Below the pieces are notes generated by a model. The model was not told the DNA's origin. It was given only the letters and a program-made list of their open reading frames with translations, and did no database searches. Both the position numbers and the translations under genes were made by a program. Shown here piece by piece: positions 5,984-7,440 of a DNA stretch of 7,440 bases. Each line of letters opens with the position of its first letter. The stretch's first letter is position 1. This DNA comes from Nitrospira sp. (GTDB taxonomy: Bacteria > Nitrospirota > JACRHL01). Location of the stretch: contig JALWRU010000128.1 in assembly GCA_026994095.1 (NCBI GenBank), forward strand, positions 1 to 7,440, in the 5' to 3' direction.

Positions 5984-6448
5984 TCACGGGGCCACTGGTT
6001 GTGTTCGCAGGGTGCGGGTGGACTCCAGCAGCATATCCAACTCTTCGATGGACAACACATGGTCGGACAGACCGATGGAGATGCGGTTCATCATCAGCGC
6101 CAGTTGATCGTCGGTGACCGCATCCGTGCCCGCCAGTTTGAAGTACGCTTTGAGCGCCCGGATCAAGGTCCGCGCCTGTTCGTCCGGGTAGTCCAGCGGC
6201 AGGGCTTCGGGGATGCTGCGGGGGATGACCACCTGCTCGAATTCCCACACGGTCACCTGCCGTCCGCCAGAGGTGAACAGCAGGCTGGCAATGGTCATGA
6301 GGGTCCCCACCACCAGCAGGCCGATAAAGAACCGGCGGCCCTTTTTTTTCTGCACTTTGGTACGGGCGGGGGCTGCACCGGTGAGACCGGGCTGGCCAAA
6401 AGGATCGCCCGGTCGCGGGGTGCGGGGTGGGGTTTTATCTACGGCCAT
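5984..6448 (-). CDS. Single-pass membrane-anchored protein of unknown function
   Basis: 154 residues, not recognised. Residues 1-39 are a Pro-rich, basic cytoplasmic tail (MAVDKTPPRTPRPGDPFGQP ending in KKKGRR). A single membrane anchor spans about 40-59 (FFIGLLVVGTLMTIASLLFT), and the positive charges before it predict a periplasmic C-terminal domain of about 95 residues. That domain begins with a short beta-like stretch (RQVTVWEFEQVVIP) and then appears helical and acidic (DEQARTLIRALKAYF; SIEELDMLLESTRTL). There is no Cys lipobox. The ATG at 6448 overlaps the lysA stop by 10 bases, with GGAG ten bases upstream. The gene is thus translationally linked to lysA, with DUF599 13 bases downstream. 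A partner role for the DUF599 protein is possible from position alone. Confidence 0.82.
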   Translation of the reverse strand: MAVDKTPPRTPRPGDPFGQPGLTGAAPARTKVQKKKGRRFFIGLLVVGTLMTIASLLFTSGGRQVTVWEFEQVVIPRSIPEALPLDYPDEQARTLIRALKAYFKLAGTDAVTDDQLALMMNRISIGLSDHVLSIEELDMLLESTRTLRTQPVAP

Positions 6449-7440
6449 GGAATCGACTCTCCGCGGATCAAATCGTCATACCCTTCGCGCTGGCGCACAA
6501 CGTGGAAGGTGTCGCCATCAACGATCACCTCTGCCACCCGGGGGCGGCTGTTGTAGTTGGAGGCCATGGTAAAGCCGTAGGCCCCGGCGCTCATCACCGC
6601 CAGCAGATCGCCCTCCGCCGGAGTGGGCAGTTTGCGCCCCTTGGCGAGAAAGTCGCCGGACTCGCAGACCGGGCCAACCACGTCGGCCAGAATCTCCGGC
6701 TGGTTGCCCTCCACCACCGGCAACACCCGGTGAAAGGCGTCGTAGAGGCTGGGGCGCATGAGGTCATTCATGGCACCGTCCACCACCACAAAATGCTTTT
6801 CGCCAGTCTCTTTGACCCGCAATACCTGGGTCACAAACACCCCGGCGTTGCCGGCAATCACCCGACCGGGCTCTAAAATCAGGGTGATGTTGAGGGACTT
6901 GAGTACCGGTAGCACCGAGTCGGCAATCATGGCCGGGGAGGGGGGCACATGATCGTCGTAGGGGATGCCGATACCGCCACCGATATCCAGGTAGTCGATG
7001 GTGAGGCCCTTGGCCCGCAGACGGGTAATCAATTCCGCCACCCGCTCCACCGCCTCTAGAAACGGCCCGGCTTCGGTGATCTGGCTACCGATGTGCTGAT
7101 CGACCCCTACCACCCGTACGTGGGGCAGGGTGCTGGCCTCGACAAAGGCGTCAATCGCTTCGTCCATAGCGATGCCAAATTTGCTCTCTTTGAGGCCGGT
7201 GGCAATGTAGCGGTGGGTCTTTGGATCTACGTTGGGGTTGACCCGCAGGGTGATGCGGGCCACCTTGCCTTCGCGCTCTGCCACCCGGTTGATGAGCAGC
7301 AGTTCGGCACGGCTCTCCACATGAAACATGAGGATGTCGGCGGCCAATGCCTCGGCGATCTCTTGATCCTGCTTGCCGACCCCGGAGAACACAATGCGAT
7401 CGGCAGGGATGCCCGCTTTCAACGCCCGGAATAGCTCACC
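6439..7440 (-). CDS. lysA: Diaminopimelate decarboxylase LysA, N-terminus beyond the window
   Basis: 333 visible residues of a PLP fold-type III enzyme that decarboxylates meso-diaminopimelate to L-lysine, the last step of the pathway. The visible part starts with GELFRALKAG, so roughly 80 N-terminal residues, including the PLP-binding Lys, lie outside the window. Present are HIGSQ at 116-120, the PLP phosphate loop DIGGG ending near 156, EPGR at 190-193, VVVDGAMNDLMRPSLYDAFH, the active-site CESGD from 259, and AYGFTMASNYNSRPR near the C-terminus, which together distinguish DapDC from arginine or ornithine decarboxylases. All visible catalytic and substrate-contact motifs are intact. It ends in TAG inside the first codons of the next gene. 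dapF does not follow it, unlike the lysA-dapF order of many gammaproteobacteria. Confidence 0.97.
   Translation of the reverse strand, partial: GELFRALKAGIPADRIVFSGVGKQDQEIAEALAADILMFHVESRAELLLINRVAEREGKVARITLRVNPNVDPKTHRYIATGLKESKFGIAMDEAIDAFVEASTLPHVRVVGVDQHIGSQITEAGPFLEAVERVAELITRLRAKGLTIDYLDIGGGIGIPYDDHVPPSPAMIADSVLPVLKSLNITLILEPGRVIAGNAGVFVTQVLRVKETGEKHFVVVDGAMNDLMRPSLYDAFHRVLPVVEGNQPEILADVVGPVCESGDFLAKGRKLPTPAEGDLLAVMSAGAYGFTMASNYNSRPRVAEVIVDGDTFHVVRQREGYDDLIRGESIPWP

Noticed and set aside
5969..6556. 195-codon plus-strand frame opposite the 154-residue gene and the end of lysA
   Set aside because: Antisense to two better-supported genes; sequence is low-complexity, rich in Gly, Arg, His and Gln, with no recognisable motif.

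Overview
The window comes from a GC-rich, Gram-negative bacterium, most likely a member of the Pseudomonadota. It encodes an outer-membrane beta-barrel porin, a LexA with the proteobacterial length and layout, a soluble Mrp/ApbC ATPase with an N-terminal MIP18 (DUF59) domain, and a meso-diaminopimelate-type lysine pathway enzyme (LysA). Genus cannot be fixed from the sequence. The LexA helix-turn-helix region and the lack of a CTGT-N8-ACAG box near lexA argue against an Escherichia- or Pseudomonas-like SOS system.

All genes but one lie on the minus strand, in three transcriptional blocks. Block A (7440 to 4712, minus) is a tightly packed run: the C-terminal part of lysA, a 154-residue single-pass membrane protein of unknown function, a DUF599 multi-pass membrane protein and a histidine-phosphatase (phosphoglycerate-mutase-like) protein. 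Junctions are a 10-nt overlap, a 13-nt gap and a 4-nt GTGA overlap, so this is probably one operon. Only lysA has an assignable pathway role, the last step of lysine synthesis.

Block B (4677 to 2815) is a head-to-head pair: lexA on plus and mrp on minus, separated by 168 bp. mrp has a good sigma-70-like promoter and a 5' leader. lexA has a perfect -35 and a weak -10 placed so that transcription would start almost at its ATG, with no Shine-Dalgarno, which suggests a leaderless message. A small inverted repeat between -35 and -10 is a candidate autoregulatory LexA operator. mrp ends in an unusual A-B-A' alternating-stem element followed by a strong 12-bp terminator.

Block C (2543 to 1, minus) runs from a small unrecognised ORF, through an outer-membrane porin and a short secreted PstS-like binding protein, into a two-transmembrane sensor whose cytoplasmic output domain is cut off by the window edge. 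Genes overlap or are separated by a few bases. The set looks like an envelope solute-sensing module: porin for entry, periplasmic binding protein for capture, membrane receptor for signalling. No PstCAB-type permease genes are present within the window. The binding protein and the sensor lie in the same reading frame, separated only by one TAA and one codon.

No rRNA, tRNA, CRISPR array, insertion sequence or phage gene is visible. The only gene-free stretch approaching 300 bases is 2544-2814, which holds the mrp terminator, the stem repeat and the upstream region of block C.
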